Origin: Sphingomonas sp. 1F27F7B
Lineage (GTDB): Bacteria; Pseudomonadota; Alphaproteobacteria; Sphingomonadales; Sphingomonadaceae
NCBI RefSeq assembly: GCF_005503355.1
Contig: NZ_SCMK01000001.1
Span: forward strand, 248,001 to 312,000
Reading direction: 5' to 3'
DNA: 64,000 nucleotides
Shown: one piece after another, positions 16,674 to 26,304 of the stretch
How the letters are laid out: the number at the start of each line of letters is the position of its first letter
How positions within the stretch are numbered: position 1 is the first letter of the stretch
The notes under the pieces: model-generated
What the model saw: the letters and a program-made list of their open reading frames with translations, nothing else
What the model was told of the DNA's origin: nothing
The model's database searches: none
Made by a program: the position numbers and the translations under genes

Positions 16674-18164
16674 ATGGGCGAGCACATCCTGGTCATCGAC
16701 GAGGGCACCACCTCCACCCGCGCGATGCTGTTCGCGCCCTCGGGCAAGTGCCTGGGCAGCCACGGCGCCGATCTCACGCAACATTATCCCGGGCCCGGCC
16801 TGGTCGAGCACGACGCCAACGAGATCTGGCGCCGCTCGCTCGAATGCGCGATGGCCATGGTGCAGCAGGCCGGCGGCGCCCAGGCGATCGCCGCGATCGG
16901 CATCACCAATCAGCGCGAGACCATCGTCTTCTGGGACAAGACCACCGGCGAGCCGCTCGGCCCGGCCATCGTCTGGCAGGACCGCCGTTCGGCCGCGATG
17001 TGCCGCGCCTGGCGCGAGGCGGGCGAGGAACCGGGCGTCCAGGCGCGCACCGGGCTGCTGCTCGATCCCTATTTCTCCGGCACCAAGATCGCCTGGGCGA
17101 TGCGCAACTGGCCGCAGCTAAGGGGCGTGGGCGACCGCCTTGCCATCGGCACTGTCGAGAGCTGGCTGGTGTGGAAGCTCACCGGCGGCCTCCATGTCAC
17201 CGACGCGACCAACGCCTCGCGCACGCTGCTGATGGGCCTGGGTTCTGGCGGCTGGAGCGACGGGCTGCTCGACATGTTCTCCGCGCCGCGCGACGCGCTG
17301 CCGGAGATCGTCGATTGCGCCGGCAGCTTCGGCACGACGAAATTGTTCGGTGGCGAGATCCCGATCTGCGGCCTGGCCGGCGACCAGCAGGCCGCGACGA
17401 TCGGCCAGGCCTGTCTGGAACGCGGCGACACCAAGGCGACCTATGGCACCGGCGCCTTCGTGCTGACCAATGCCGGCAGCGCCCCGCCCGCGTCGAAGAA
17501 CCGGCTGCTCGCCACCGTGCTCTGGCAGCTGGGCGGGCGGCGCACCTATGCGATCGAGGGCTCGGTATTCGTCGCCGGCAGCCTGGTCCAGTGGCTGCGC
17601 GACTCGGTGAAGCTGATCGAGACGGCCCAGGAGACCGAGGCGCTGGCGCGCTCGGTGAAGGACAATGGCGGCGTCTACCTGGCTCCGGCCCTGTCCGGGC
17701 TCGGCGCGCCCTGGTGGGAGCCGGAGGCGCGCGCCGCGATCTCCGGCCTCAGCTTCGCCGCCACCCGCGCACACATCGTCCGCGCGGCGCTGGAAGCGAT
17801 GGCGCACCAGAGCCACGACCTGAAGGCCGCCTTCGCGGCGGACGGGGCCGACTGGTCGCGGCTGCGCATCGACGGCGGCATGGTCACCAACGACTGGATC
17901 GCCCAGGACCTGGCCGACATCCTCGCCATTCCCGTGGACCGTCCCGATTTCGCCGAGACCACCGCCTTGGGGGCCGCGATGCTCGCCGGCATTGGCTGCG
18001 GCATGTTCACTGACCTCGGGAAAGCGGCGCGGATGCGGGGCGCGGGGCTGACCTTCGAGCCGAGGCTGGAGCCGGGCAAGCGCGAGGCGCGGCTCGCCGG
18101 ATGGAGAAACGCAGTCTCTTCGGTCGTCACCGCCGCGAAAACGGGGGCCCATCTCCTGGACTGA
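16674..18164 (+). CDS. glpK: Glycerol kinase
   Basis: FGGY-family kinase that phosphorylates glycerol to sn-glycerol-3-phosphate. The 496 residues match GlpK throughout: the N-terminal phosphate loop, GITNQRETIVFWDKTTGEPL, a VWQDRR segment, GLAGDQQAATIGQ, TYGTGAFVLTN, and the ALSGLGAPWW and GGMVTNDWIAQ motifs. The first loop reads DEGTTSTR (Asp9-Glu10) where most glycerol kinases have DQGTTSSR, a conservative difference. Neither glpF nor glpD accompanies it, so it is an orphan, perhaps serving glycerol from lipid breakdown. It converges on the threonine-aldolase-like gene with 133 bases between. Confidence 0.95.
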   Translation: MGEHILVIDEGTTSTRAMLFAPSGKCLGSHGADLTQHYPGPGLVEHDANEIWRRSLECAMAMVQQAGGAQAIAAIGITNQRETIVFWDKTTGEPLGPAIVWQDRRSAAMCRAWREAGEEPGVQARTGLLLDPYFSGTKIAWAMRNWPQLRGVGDRLAIGTVESWLVWKLTGGLHVTDATNASRTLLMGLGSGGWSDGLLDMFSAPRDALPEIVDCAGSFGTTKLFGGEIPICGLAGDQQAATIGQACLERGDTKATYGTGAFVLTNAGSAPPASKNRLLATVLWQLGGRRTYAIEGSVFVAGSLVQWLRDSVKLIETAQETEALARSVKDNGGVYLAPALSGLGAPWWEPEARAAISGLSFAATRAHIVRAALEAMAHQSHDLKAAFAADGADWSRLRIDGGMVTNDWIAQDLADILAIPVDRPDFAETTALGAAMLAGIGCGMFTDLGKAARMRGAGLTFEPRLEPGKREARLAGWRNAVSSVVTAAKTGAHLLD

Positions 18165-18280
18165 TTGCGGGCGAGACGGAGAGATGGCGGGCTATCTCTT
18201 GCGCCGTCGTTACGAACAAACGGCGCATTGGCAGATGGCCTGGGAAATGGGCCCCGCTTTCGCGCGAATTGCGAAGAGAG

Positions 18281-18303
18281 GGGATAGGCTCGCAACCTAT
18301 CCC
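18281..18303. terminator. Possible bidirectional hairpin between convergent genes
   Basis: GGGATAGG (18281-18288) pairs perfectly with CCTATCCC (18296-18303) across a 7-base loop. It lies between convergent glpK and the aldolase-like gene and overlaps the latter's stop codon. No strong T-run follows on either strand, so the call is tentative. Confidence 0.4.
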
Positions 18304-19433
18304 AGGAACAGCTTCGCATATTCCTCGACCGGGCGCCGCAGCAGCGTCTCGTTGACGAAGAAGGGGATCGCTCCCTTGTCCCAGCGCCCGATGCGCACGC
18401 CGGCGGCGCGGCCGCGCTCGAAGGCGGCTTCGGCCAGCGCCTGGGGCATCTCCAGCCAATGGATGTTGGAAGCGTCGGGGTTCGCCCGGCGCTTCACCTT
18501 GCCGCTGCGCTCCAGCGCCGCGAACAGCGCCTCGGCCGTACCATGCGCCTTGGCGATGCTCTCGGGAAGGCGCTGCAGCCCGTCGAGCGCGAGCAGGGCC
18601 GGCGCCCAGCCCTGATAGATCAGCCCACCATAGAGGTGCCGCCATTCCCGCGCCCTGGCGATCGTAGCCGCCGGCCCGGCCAGCACCGCCCCGAACGGCG
18701 CTCCCAGATATTTGTAGAGCGAGACATAGACCGTCTCGAACGGCGCGACATAGGCCTTGCGGTCGAGCGCGGGCGGCGCGAGCAGCAGCCGCGCGGCGTC
18801 GAGATGCATGCGCGTGCCGTGCGCCGCCGCCAGCGCGGCGATCTCGGCGATGCGTCGTTGCGGGATCAGCTGCCCGTCCAGCCGCCGGACCGGACTCTCG
18901 AGCGAGATCGCCCCGACCTTGAGCGCATAGGGGCCCTTCTCGGCCGCGTCGAATGCCGCGACCAGCTCCTCCTGGGTCGGCGCCGCACGTCCCGCGCCCA
19001 GCGGCACCAGGTTGATGCCCGCCAGCCGCTGCGCCATGTTGCTCTCGTCGCGATAGAGATGGCTGTCATATTGGCAGAGCGCATGCGGCGCCTCGCCGCA
19101 CAGCACCCGCAGCGCGACATTGTTGGCGAGCGTGCCCGTCGGGAAGAAGGCGCAGGCCTCCTTGCCGAGATGGGCCGCAAAGGCCTTTTCCAGCGCCTCG
19201 ACCGCGCCGCCGTTCAGATAGCCGTCGCGCACCGGCCCGCTACCCGCCAGCTCCGCCAGCCGCGCCGACATGGCGGCGGGATCGGGCGGCGCAGAGTCGC
19301 CAACCAGCCAGACGCTGCGCGCATCGACCGGCGGAAAGGCCGGCGCGGATTGCCACCGCGCTGCCCGAGCCAGCGGCGGTGTCGCCATGGCCGCGGTCGC
19401 CAGAGCCAGGAAAGCGCGTCGATCGGCATGCAT
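18297..19433 (-). CDS. Tat-exported threonine-aldolase-like PLP enzyme
   Basis: A 378-residue fold-type I PLP protein of the beta-eliminating lyase/threonine aldolase group. The core matches the family: FFPTGTLANNVALRVLCGE, LDAARLLLAPPAL (with the conserved Asp) and the PLP-lysine strand VYVSLYKYLGAPFGAVLAG. The N-terminus, with DRRAFLALATAAMA and an alanine-rich cleavage region (about 20-25), is a twin-arginine signal. Known threonine aldolases are cytosolic. A Tat signal fits a cofactor-loaded enzyme exported folded. Substrate is unknown. It stands alone, convergent with glpK. Confidence 0.85.
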   Translation of the reverse strand: MHADRRAFLALATAAMATPPLARAARWQSAPAFPPVDARSVWLVGDSAPPDPAAMSARLAELAGSGPVRDGYLNGGAVEALEKAFAAHLGKEACAFFPTGTLANNVALRVLCGEAPHALCQYDSHLYRDESNMAQRLAGINLVPLGAGRAAPTQEELVAAFDAAEKGPYALKVGAISLESPVRRLDGQLIPQRRIAEIAALAAAHGTRMHLDAARLLLAPPALDRKAYVAPFETVYVSLYKYLGAPFGAVLAGPAATIARAREWRHLYGGLIYQGWAPALLALDGLQRLPESIAKAHGTAEALFAALERSGKVKRRANPDASNIHWLEMPQALAEAAFERGRAAGVRIGRWDKGAIPFFVNETLLRRPVEEYAKLFLG

Positions 19434-19497
19434 CCGAAGTCTCCCTTCGGATGCCGATCCTAGCGCGTCCCGCCCCTTCGGCCAGTCCCCTTGCGCC

Positions 19498-21246
19498 TCA
19501 GGCTGCCGTTTCCCCGACGAACAGGGCCCGCAGGTCCTTCTTCAGGATCTTGCCATTGGCGTTGCGCGGCAGTGTGTCGGCCGAGAAGCGCACCTGAACC
19601 GGCACCTTGAACGCCGCCAGCCGTTCGCGGACGAAGCCCTGGAGCTCGGCCTCGGTCGCGCTGGCGCCCGGCGCCATGTGAACCACCGCCACCGGCTCCT
19701 CGCCCAGTATCTTGTGCGGCACGCCGATCAGCGCCGCGTCCATCACCCCGGGGAAAGCGTAGAGCACGTCCTCCACTTCGCTCGAATAGATGTTCTCGCC
19801 GCCGCGGATCACGATGTCCTTGGCCCGGTCGACGATGTAGAGAAAGCCCTCCTCGTCGAGCTTGGCCAGATCCCCGGTGCGCACCCAGCCGTCGACAAAG
19901 GTCTCGGCGGTCGCCTCGGGCTTGTCCCAATAGCCCTTCACGATCATCGGGCCCCGGGCCCAGAGCTCGCCCACTTCGCCGACCGGAAGCTCGCGGTCGC
20001 CCTCGACGGTCATGATCTTGAGGTCGGCCACCGCCACCGGCTGGCCCGCGCTGGTCGGCCGCGACAGATAATCCTCGCCGCTGTGCTGCGTCACCGTCGC
20101 CATCGTCTCGGTCATGCCCCAGCCATTGCCGGGCAGCGCCCCGAATTCCTCATAGATGCGCTTGACCAGCTCCGGCGCCGACGGCGCGCCGCCATAGGAG
20201 ATCGCCTCCAGGCTGGACAGGTCATACTCCCCTCGCGCCGGGTGCTCGAGCAGCTGCCACGCGATCGTCGGCACGCCGCCGGTGAAGGTCACCTTCTCGC
20301 GCTCGATCAGGCCCATCGCCTTCTCGGCGTCCCAGCGGCGCATGAACAGGATCGTCTGCCCGGTCGCGATCCCGGTCATCAGCGCCGCGCTGCACGCCGT
20401 GACGTGGAACAGCGGGATCACCAGCAAGCCCACCTTGTGCGGAATCACCGCCGGCGGCACCTCGCCCCGGCGCAGCATCGCGCGCGCGGCGCTGTACCCG
20501 CTCGACAGGATGTTGGTGCAGATATTGCGGTGCGTGCCCAGCGCGCCCTTGGGATTGCCGGTGGTGCCGCTGGTATAGAAGATCGTCGCATCGTCCTCGG
20601 GCGACACCGCCACCTGCGGGAACGGGATGTCGGGCAGCCCCGCCCAGTCATGCCGCGTGCCGATCAGCACCTCCAGGCGGCTGGCATCGCCGCCCAGTTC
20701 CTCGTCGCAGCGGCTCACCACCACGCGCTCCAGCGCGGGCAGCTGCGCATAGCAGTCCTTCAGCCGCGCATGCCGCTCGGCATCGACGAACAGCACCTTC
20801 GCGCCCGAATCCCTCAGGCCATATTCCAGCTCGCCGCCCGTCCACCACGCATTGAGCGGCACGATAATCGCGCCCAGGCTGGTCACCGCGAAGAAGATGG
20901 TCGGCCATTCGGGCAGGTTGCGCATCGCCAGCGCGACGCGATCACCCTTCCCCACCCCCATCTCGGTCAGCTTCCGGGCGAGATGGCAGACCGCGCGATA
21001 ATTCGCGTCATAGGTGACTCGCTCGTCCTCATAGATCGTGAAGACGCGGTCGCCATAGAGCCGCACCAGCTGCTGGAGCACCCCGAGCGTGGGCGGGGCG
21101 TTCTTCCAGACCCGGGTGGGCACGCCGCGGATCTCCACCTCGTCCATCTCGAAGCGCGCGCCCGGCGCAGTGAGCGCCGCCTTCACCTGCGCCAGCGACA
21201 TCGCCGGCCATTTGGGGTCGAGCGGGACGATCGGTTCGGGGGCCAA
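19498..21246 (-). CDS. AMP-forming acyl-CoA synthetase
   Basis: Activates a carboxylic acid, probably a fatty or alicyclic acid, to its CoA thioester. The 582 residues show the ANL-family motifs in order: A3 P-loop FYTSGTTGNPKGALG (near residue 225), GWGMTETMATVTQHSG (A5), GWVRTGDLAKLDEEGFL (A7), and the hinge and C-terminal lysine region IVIRGGENIYSSEVE and PRNANGKILKKDLR. No signal peptide. It is divergent from the serine hydrolase gene and close to FadB-like, acyl-CoA dehydrogenase and thioesterase genes, so it probably feeds that beta-oxidation set. An imperfect CAAC-N6-GTTG dyad lies in the shared 163-base intergenic region. Confidence 0.92.
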   Translation of the reverse strand: MAPEPIVPLDPKWPAMSLAQVKAALTAPGARFEMDEVEIRGVPTRVWKNAPPTLGVLQQLVRLYGDRVFTIYEDERVTYDANYRAVCHLARKLTEMGVGKGDRVALAMRNLPEWPTIFFAVTSLGAIIVPLNAWWTGGELEYGLRDSGAKVLFVDAERHARLKDCYAQLPALERVVVSRCDEELGGDASRLEVLIGTRHDWAGLPDIPFPQVAVSPEDDATIFYTSGTTGNPKGALGTHRNICTNILSSGYSAARAMLRRGEVPPAVIPHKVGLLVIPLFHVTACSAALMTGIATGQTILFMRRWDAEKAMGLIEREKVTFTGGVPTIAWQLLEHPARGEYDLSSLEAISYGGAPSAPELVKRIYEEFGALPGNGWGMTETMATVTQHSGEDYLSRPTSAGQPVAVADLKIMTVEGDRELPVGEVGELWARGPMIVKGYWDKPEATAETFVDGWVRTGDLAKLDEEGFLYIVDRAKDIVIRGGENIYSSEVEDVLYAFPGVMDAALIGVPHKILGEEPVAVVHMAPGASATEAELQGFVRERLAAFKVPVQVRFSADTLPRNANGKILKKDLRALFVGETAA

Positions 21247-21409
21247 GGCGATTCTCTCCAGCTTATGTTTCTAGAATGTTGGGTTTGGCACCGAATGCCG
21301 TACCGTAAACAACGTTAGTGTTGATTCATCGCGCGCTCAAGGCAATAGGGGAAGCGCGTCCCCGAGAAGATGCGAGTCACCGGTTTCGAATGAGAGGTAT
21401 GCCAGCCGC

Positions 21410-22633
21410 ATGACGATTGCCAAGCCCGAAAGTCAGGGTTTCGACGCGGCCCGGCTGGCCCGGATCGATCCGTACCTGAAGACTCGCTATCTCGACTCGG
21501 GCAAGCTGCCCCACGCCCAGCTGCTGATCGCGCGCGGCGGCGAGATCGTGCATTTCTCGCATCAGGGCGCGGCCCGCGAGGGCGGCGCGCCAGTGGACGA
21601 AACCACGATCTTCCGCATCGCCTCGATGACCAAGCCGGTTACCAGCCTGGCCTTCATGATGCTGGTCGAGGAAGGGCTGGTCGCGCTCGACACGCCCGTC
21701 CACCACGTCCTTCCCGAACTGAAGGGGCTGGGCGTGTTCAAGGCGGGCGGCGGCGGCGTGCCGTTCCAGACCCTGCCCACCGACGAGCCGATGCGCATGG
21801 TGGACCTGCTCCGCCACACTTCGGGCCTCACCTACAGTTTCCAGAACCGCACCAATGTCGACGCCGCCTATCGCGATGGCAGGATCGAGAACTGGCACGG
21901 CAATCTGACGCTCGACGAGTTCATCGCCGCGCTCGGCAATATCCCGCTCGAATTCTCGCCGGGCGCCGAATGGAATTATTCGGTCTCCACCGACGTGCTT
22001 GGCGCCGTGGTCGAGCGCGTCTCGGGCATGAAGCTGGGCGATTTCTTCGCGCGGCGCATCTTGGTGCCGCTCGGCATGCACGACACCGGCTTCACCGTCC
22101 CGGCGGACAAGATCGACCGCCTCGCCGATTGCTGGACGATGGTCCAGGGCAAGGGCCGGGTGATGTACGATCGCGGGGCCGAAAGCGCCTGGTCGAGGGA
22201 GCCACGCCTGGTCTCGGGCGGCGGCGGGCTCGTCTCCACGGCGCTCGACTATCACCGCTTCTGCACCTTCTTCCTGAACAAGGGCGAGCTGGACGGCGTC
22301 CGGCTGGTCAGCCGCAAGACGATCGAGCTGATGACGGTCAACCATCTGCCCGGCGGCTCGGACCTCCACGCCATGTCCAGGTCGCTGTTCAGCGAGACCA
22401 CCAATGCCGGCACGGGCTTCGGCCTGGGCTTCGCGATCACCCTGGATCCGGCCAAGGCGATGATCCCGGGCTCGGCCGGCGAATATTATTGGGGCGGGAT
22501 GTTCTCGACCGCCTTCTTCATCGATCCCGTCGAGCGGCTCTCGATGGTCTTCATGACGCAGCTTTCTCCGTCCACGCTCTTCCCGATCCGGCGCGAGCTG
22601 AAGACGCTGATCTATTCGGCACTGGCGGATTGA
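21410..22633 (+). CDS. Serine hydrolase of the class C beta-lactamase/esterase family
   Basis: A 407-residue beta-lactamase-fold hydrolase. The nucleophile motif is FRIASMTKPVTS with Ser72 and Lys75, and the second catalytic motif is the Tyr in EWNYSVSTD. A C-terminal YYWGGMFSTAF element resembles EstB-type esterases rather than true AmpC enzymes. No signal peptide is evident, arguing for a cytosolic esterase over an antibiotic-inactivating lactamase. The start has a GAGAGG ribosome site, and an earlier ATG 12 bases upstream hits an immediate stop. It stands between the acyl-CoA synthetase and fadB-like genes, so ester cleavage feeding beta-oxidation is plausible. Confidence 0.9.
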   Translation: MTIAKPESQGFDAARLARIDPYLKTRYLDSGKLPHAQLLIARGGEIVHFSHQGAAREGGAPVDETTIFRIASMTKPVTSLAFMMLVEEGLVALDTPVHHVLPELKGLGVFKAGGGGVPFQTLPTDEPMRMVDLLRHTSGLTYSFQNRTNVDAAYRDGRIENWHGNLTLDEFIAALGNIPLEFSPGAEWNYSVSTDVLGAVVERVSGMKLGDFFARRILVPLGMHDTGFTVPADKIDRLADCWTMVQGKGRVMYDRGAESAWSREPRLVSGGGGLVSTALDYHRFCTFFLNKGELDGVRLVSRKTIELMTVNHLPGGSDLHAMSRSLFSETTNAGTGFGLGFAITLDPAKAMIPGSAGEYYWGGMFSTAFFIDPVERLSMVFMTQLSPSTLFPIRRELKTLIYSALAD

Positions 22634-22653
22634 TGAGACAGGAGGAGAAATGG

Positions 22654-22856
22654 TTCACGCGAAGGCGCGGAGACACGGAGATGGCCCTCCGCCGCGACAG
22701 CGGCCTTCCAAATCGCCGTCGTCCAGCAGCCGCTGACGCGGCCCGGCCCATTGCCAGGAGCGCACCCTCTGGGCACCTTCGCTCGAACCAATTCTTCTTC
22801 CTTCTCCGCGCCTCCGCGTGAATCGAACTTCTTCTCTCCACGCCATCGCGTGAACC
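22654..22856. repeat. Hairpin element, TTCACGCGAAGGCGCGGAG family
   Basis: The 240-base gap before the fadB-like gene starts with TTCACGCGAAGGCGCGGAGA (22654 onwards) and carries the inverted counterpart CTCCGCGCCTCCGCGTGAA near 22804-22822, with a degenerate second copy of that arm at 22835-22856. No open gene is apparent here. Confidence 0.7.
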
Positions 22857-22873
22857 CATAACTGGAGACGAAC

Positions 22874-24901
22874 ATGACCTCCCCCATCACCACCACTCGC
22901 CAGGGCGACGTCCTGATCATCACTTCGGACAATCCGCCGGTGAACGCGCTCGGCGCGGCGGTCCGCCAGGGCATCCAGGCGGGCATCCAGGAAGCGAAGA
23001 ATGACGACAGCATCAAGGCCGTCGTCATTACCTGTGCCGGCAAGACCTTCTTCGCCGGCGCCGACATCACCGAGTTCGGCAAGCCGATGCAGGAGCCCTC
23101 GCTCCCCGTGCTGGTCGACGAGATCGAAGCGCTCGACAAGCCGGTGATCGCCGCCGTCCATGGCACCGCGCTCGGCGGCGGCTGCGAAGTCGCCCTCGCC
23201 TCGCATTATCGCATCGCCGTGCCCTCGGCGAAGTTCGGCCTGCCCGAGGTGAAGCTCGGCATCCTGCCCGGCGCCGGCGGCACCCAGCGCATGCCGCGCG
23301 TCGCGGGCGTCGAAACCGCGCTCGAAATGGCGACCAAGGGCGATCCGATCTCGGCCGAGCAGGCCAAGGCCGCTGGCCTGGTCGATCGCCTCGCGACCGA
23401 GGGCAATCTCCTCGCCGACGCCGTTGCCTTCGCCCAGGAAGTGATCGGCAAGCCGGTGTCGCGCTCGTCCGAGCGCCCCGTCACCGTCGATCCGGCGGTG
23501 TTCGAGGCCTTCCGCGCCAAGAATGCCAAGCGCTTCCGCGGCATGGACGCGCCCAACACGATCATGGACCTGATCGAGCAGACCGCCGGCAAGCCCTATG
23601 CCGAGGGCGTCCAGGCCGAGCGCATGGGCTTCATGAAGCTGATCATGGGCACCCAGTCCGCGGCGCTGCGCCACATCTTCTTCGCCGAGCGCAAGGCGGC
23701 GAAGATCGACGGCATCGCCGAGGACATCGCGCTCCGCGACATCAAGCGCGTCGGCGTGATCGGCGCCGGCACGATGGGCGGCGGCATCTCGATGAACTTC
23801 CTGTCGGCCGGCATCCCGGTGACCATCGTCGAGATGGCGCAGGACGCGCTTGATCGCGGCACCGGCGTGATGCGCAAGAACTACGAAGCGACCGCCGCCA
23901 AGGGCCGCATGACCGCCGAGCAGGTCGAAGGCGCGATGGGCCTGCTGAATCCGACGCTCGATTTCGGCGCGCTCGGCGAGTGCGACCTGATCATCGAGGC
24001 GGTCTATGAGAATATGGACGTCAAGAAGGACATCTTCTCGAAGCTCGACAAGATCGCCAAGCCGGGTGCCATCCTCGCCTCGAACACCAGCTATCTGAAC
24101 ATCGACGAGATCGCGGCGGCCACCTCGCGTCCGCAGGACGTGCTCGGCCTGCACTTCTTCTCGCCGGCGAACGTGATGAAGCTGCTCGAGATCGTCCGCG
24201 GCGCCAAGACCGCCGACGACGTGCTCGCCACCGCCATGGCCGTGTCGAAGAAGATCAGGAAGGTCGCCGTCATTGCCGGCGTCTGTTACGGCTTCATCGG
24301 CAACCGCATGCTGATGCCGCGCCAGGTCGAAGCGAACAAGATGCTGCTCGAAGGCGCCACGCCGGAGCAGATCGACAAGGTCCATGTCGCCTTCGGCATG
24401 CCGATGGGCCCGTTCCAGATGGCCGATCTCGCCGGCGTCGACATCGGCTGGCACCGCGATCCGAACCGGATCGAGAACATCCGCGACGCGCTCGCCGCCG
24501 AGGGCCGCTGGGGCCAGAAGAAGAGCGCCGGCTTCTACGATTATGACGAGAAGCGGAACCCCTCGAACTCGCCGCGCGTCGCCGAGTTGATCGCCGAATG
24601 GCGCGAGAAGCTGGGCGTGCCGCAGCACGAGATCACCGAGGAGGAGATCGTCGTCCGCACGCTCTACACCATGGTCAACGAAGGCGCGCTGATCCTCGCC
24701 GAGAAGATGGCCCAGCGCGCGAGCGACATCGATGTGGTCTGGGTCTATGGCTATGGCTGGCCCCCGTATCGCGGCGGCCCGATGTTCTGGGCCGACACCG
24801 AAGGTCTCAAGAAGATCGTCGAAGGCCTTGAGAAATATGGCTTCGAAGTCGCCCCGCTGCTCTGCGAGAAGGCGGAGAAGGGCGAGAAGTTCAACAAGTG
24901 A
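22874..24901 (+). CDS. Bifunctional enoyl-CoA hydratase/3-hydroxyacyl-CoA dehydrogenase (FadB/FadJ-like)
   Basis: Carries out the hydration and second oxidation of beta-oxidation. The 675-residue protein has an N-terminal crotonase domain (about 1-190; [50 protein letters not shown]). An NAD-binding dehydrogenase domain follows (about 295 on; [33 protein letters not shown]), then C-terminal 3HCDH domains with [23 protein letters not shown] ribosome site precedes the ATG. The usual thiolase partner is not next to it. It is followed by two acyl-CoA dehydrogenases and TesB on the same strand, forming a fatty-acid or side-chain degradation cluster. Confidence 0.96.
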   Translation: MTSPITTTRQGDVLIITSDNPPVNALGAAVRQGIQAGIQEAKNDDSIKAVVITCAGKTFFAGADITEFGKPMQEPSLPVLVDEIEALDKPVIAAVHGTALGGGCEVALASHYRIAVPSAKFGLPEVKLGILPGAGGTQRMPRVAGVETALEMATKGDPISAEQAKAAGLVDRLATEGNLLADAVAFAQEVIGKPVSRSSERPVTVDPAVFEAFRAKNAKRFRGMDAPNTIMDLIEQTAGKPYAEGVQAERMGFMKLIMGTQSAALRHIFFAERKAAKIDGIAEDIALRDIKRVGVIGAGTMGGGISMNFLSAGIPVTIVEMAQDALDRGTGVMRKNYEATAAKGRMTAEQVEGAMGLLNPTLDFGALGECDLIIEAVYENMDVKKDIFSKLDKIAKPGAILASNTSYLNIDEIAAATSRPQDVLGLHFFSPANVMKLLEIVRGAKTADDVLATAMAVSKKIRKVAVIAGVCYGFIGNRMLMPRQVEANKMLLEGATPEQIDKVHVAFGMPMGPFQMADLAGVDIGWHRDPNRIENIRDALAAEGRWGQKKSAGFYDYDEKRNPSNSPRVAELIAEWREKLGVPQHEITEEEIVVRTLYTMVNEGALILAEKMAQRASDIDVVWVYGYGWPPYRGGPMFWADTEGLKKIVEGLEKYGFEVAPLLCEKAEKGEKFNK

Positions 24902-24912
24902 GCTGAGTAAGA

Positions 24913-25036
24913 CCCTCCCCCGGAGGGGGAGGTGGCACGCAAAGCGTGACGGAGGGGGAGCGCCACGGGCGATCCGCTCGGGGCAAGCCCCCTCCACCAC
25001 CGCTTCGCGGTGGTCCCCCTCCCCCTCCGGGGGAGG
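24913..25036. repeat. CCCTCCCCCGGAGGG hairpin element
   Basis: Between the fadB-like and first acyl-CoA dehydrogenase genes, outer arms CTCCCCCGGAGGGGGAGG and CCTCCCCCTCCGGGGGAGG bracket inner arms around GCAAAGCGTGACGG and CCGCTTCGCGGTGG. It forms a compound hairpin unrelated to the GTCATCCCC family. Confidence 0.75.
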
Positions 25037-25050
25037 AATGGAGAGGAAAT

Positions 25051-26208
25051 ATGAGCGAAGACCTCGACCAATTCCGTGCCGAAACCCGGGCCTGGCTCGA
25101 AGCCAATTGCCCGGCCGAGATGCGCACCCCGCCCAAATCGGACAAGGAAACCACCTGGGGCGGCCGCAATCCCGAATATGCGCACCCCGACCAGAAGCTC
25201 TGGCTCGATCGCATGGCCGCGCGCGGCTGGACCGTGCCCGATTGGCCCCAGGCCTATGGCGGCGGCGGTCTCTCGCCGGCCGAGACCAAGATCCTCCGCG
25301 AGGAGCTGAAGCGGATCAAGGCGCGCAATCCGCTCAACAGCTTCGGCATCTCGATGCTCGGCCCGGCGCTGCTGAAATACGGCACCGAAGCGCAGAAGCT
25401 CGAACATCTCCCGAAGATCGCGCGCGGCGAAATCCGCTGGTGCCAGGGCTATAGCGAACCCAATGCCGGCTCGGACCTCGCCGGCCTGCAAACTTCGGCG
25501 GAGGACAAGGGAGATCACTTCCTGGTCAATGGCCAGAAGGTGTGGACCAGCTATGCCGACAAGGCCGACTGGATCTTCTGCCTGGTGCGCACCGACAAGT
25601 CGGTCAAGCAGGCCGGCATCAGCTTCCTGCTGTTCGACATGGCGTCGCCCGGCGTCTCGACCAGGCCGATCCTGCTGATCAGCGGCAACTCGCCCTTTTG
25701 CGAGACCTTCTTCGACAATGTCGAGGTGCCCAAGGGCAATCTGCTCGGCACGCTGAACAAGGGCTGGGACGTCGCCAAATATCTCCTGGGTCACGAGCGC
25801 GAGATGATCTCCGGCTTCGGCCTGAGCGGCGCCGGCAAGGATCCGCTGGTGGAGGCGGCGCGCAAGGGCGTCGACCCGATCCTGCGCGCGCAGATCGCGC
25901 TGTTCGAGGTGCGATCCAAGGCGTTCACGGCGATGTCGGAGAAGTTCATCGACGAATTGAAGGCCGGCCAGGCGCATCCCGCCCAGCCTTCGATGATGAA
26001 ATATTACGGCACCGAGCTGAACAAGGCCCGCCACGAGCTGCAGATGGCCGCCGGTGGCAGCGACGCGCTCGAATGGGAGAGCGAGGCGAGCCATGAGGGC
26101 GCCGCCGCCCGGACGTGGCTGCGCACCAAGGCCAATTCGATCGAAGGCGGCACCAGCGAGATCCAGCTCAACATCATCGCCAAGCGGATCCTGGATCTGC
26201 CCAGTTAA
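25051..26208 (+). CDS. Acyl-CoA dehydrogenase, first subunit of an adjacent pair
   Basis: FAD-dependent alpha,beta-desaturation of an acyl-CoA. I start at the ATG at 25051, preceded by GAGAGGA; upstream codons lie in a repeat. The 385 residues include WCQGYSEPNAGSDLAGLQT (substrate/FAD loop), KVWTSYADKADWIF, and C-terminal NSIEGGTSEIQLNIIAKRIL. In that last motif the position that is the catalytic Glu in medium-chain enzymes (YEGT) reads G. The Glu may therefore sit elsewhere, as in isovaleryl-CoA-type or hetero-oligomeric enzymes. A second acyl-CoA dehydrogenase gene follows after a hairpin repeat. Such pairs can form alpha2-beta2 enzymes acting on bulky substrates (inference). Confidence 0.93.
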   Translation: MSEDLDQFRAETRAWLEANCPAEMRTPPKSDKETTWGGRNPEYAHPDQKLWLDRMAARGWTVPDWPQAYGGGGLSPAETKILREELKRIKARNPLNSFGISMLGPALLKYGTEAQKLEHLPKIARGEIRWCQGYSEPNAGSDLAGLQTSAEDKGDHFLVNGQKVWTSYADKADWIFCLVRTDKSVKQAGISFLLFDMASPGVSTRPILLISGNSPFCETFFDNVEVPKGNLLGTLNKGWDVAKYLLGHEREMISGFGLSGAGKDPLVEAARKGVDPILRAQIALFEVRSKAFTAMSEKFIDELKAGQAHPAQPSMMKYYGTELNKARHELQMAAGGSDALEWESEASHEGAAARTWLRTKANSIEGGTSEIQLNIIAKRILDLPS

Positions 26209-26210
26209 TC

Positions 26211-26292
26211 CGTCATCCCCGCGAAGGCGGGGATCCAGAGCCAGAAGCGGCTCACATTGTTATCCTGGATCCCCGCCTGCGCGGGGATGACG
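26211..26292. repeat. GTCATCCCCGCG hairpin repeat (copy 2)
   Basis: Arms CGTCATCCCCGCGAAGGCGG and CCGCCTGCGCGGGGATGACG with GGATCCAG/CTGGATCC inner extensions. It fills the gap between the paired acyl-CoA dehydrogenase genes. Confidence 0.9.
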
Positions 26293-26304
26293 AAAGAGAA
26301 GCAG

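Noticed and set aside
21410..22633. AmpC-type beta-lactamase
   Set aside because: No signal peptide, the second motif is YSV rather than YxN, and the C-terminal WGG element suits esterases.
22655..25000. Long minus-strand open frame opposite the fadB-like gene
   Set aside because: It begins and ends in hairpin repeats and mirrors the true gene's codon pattern.
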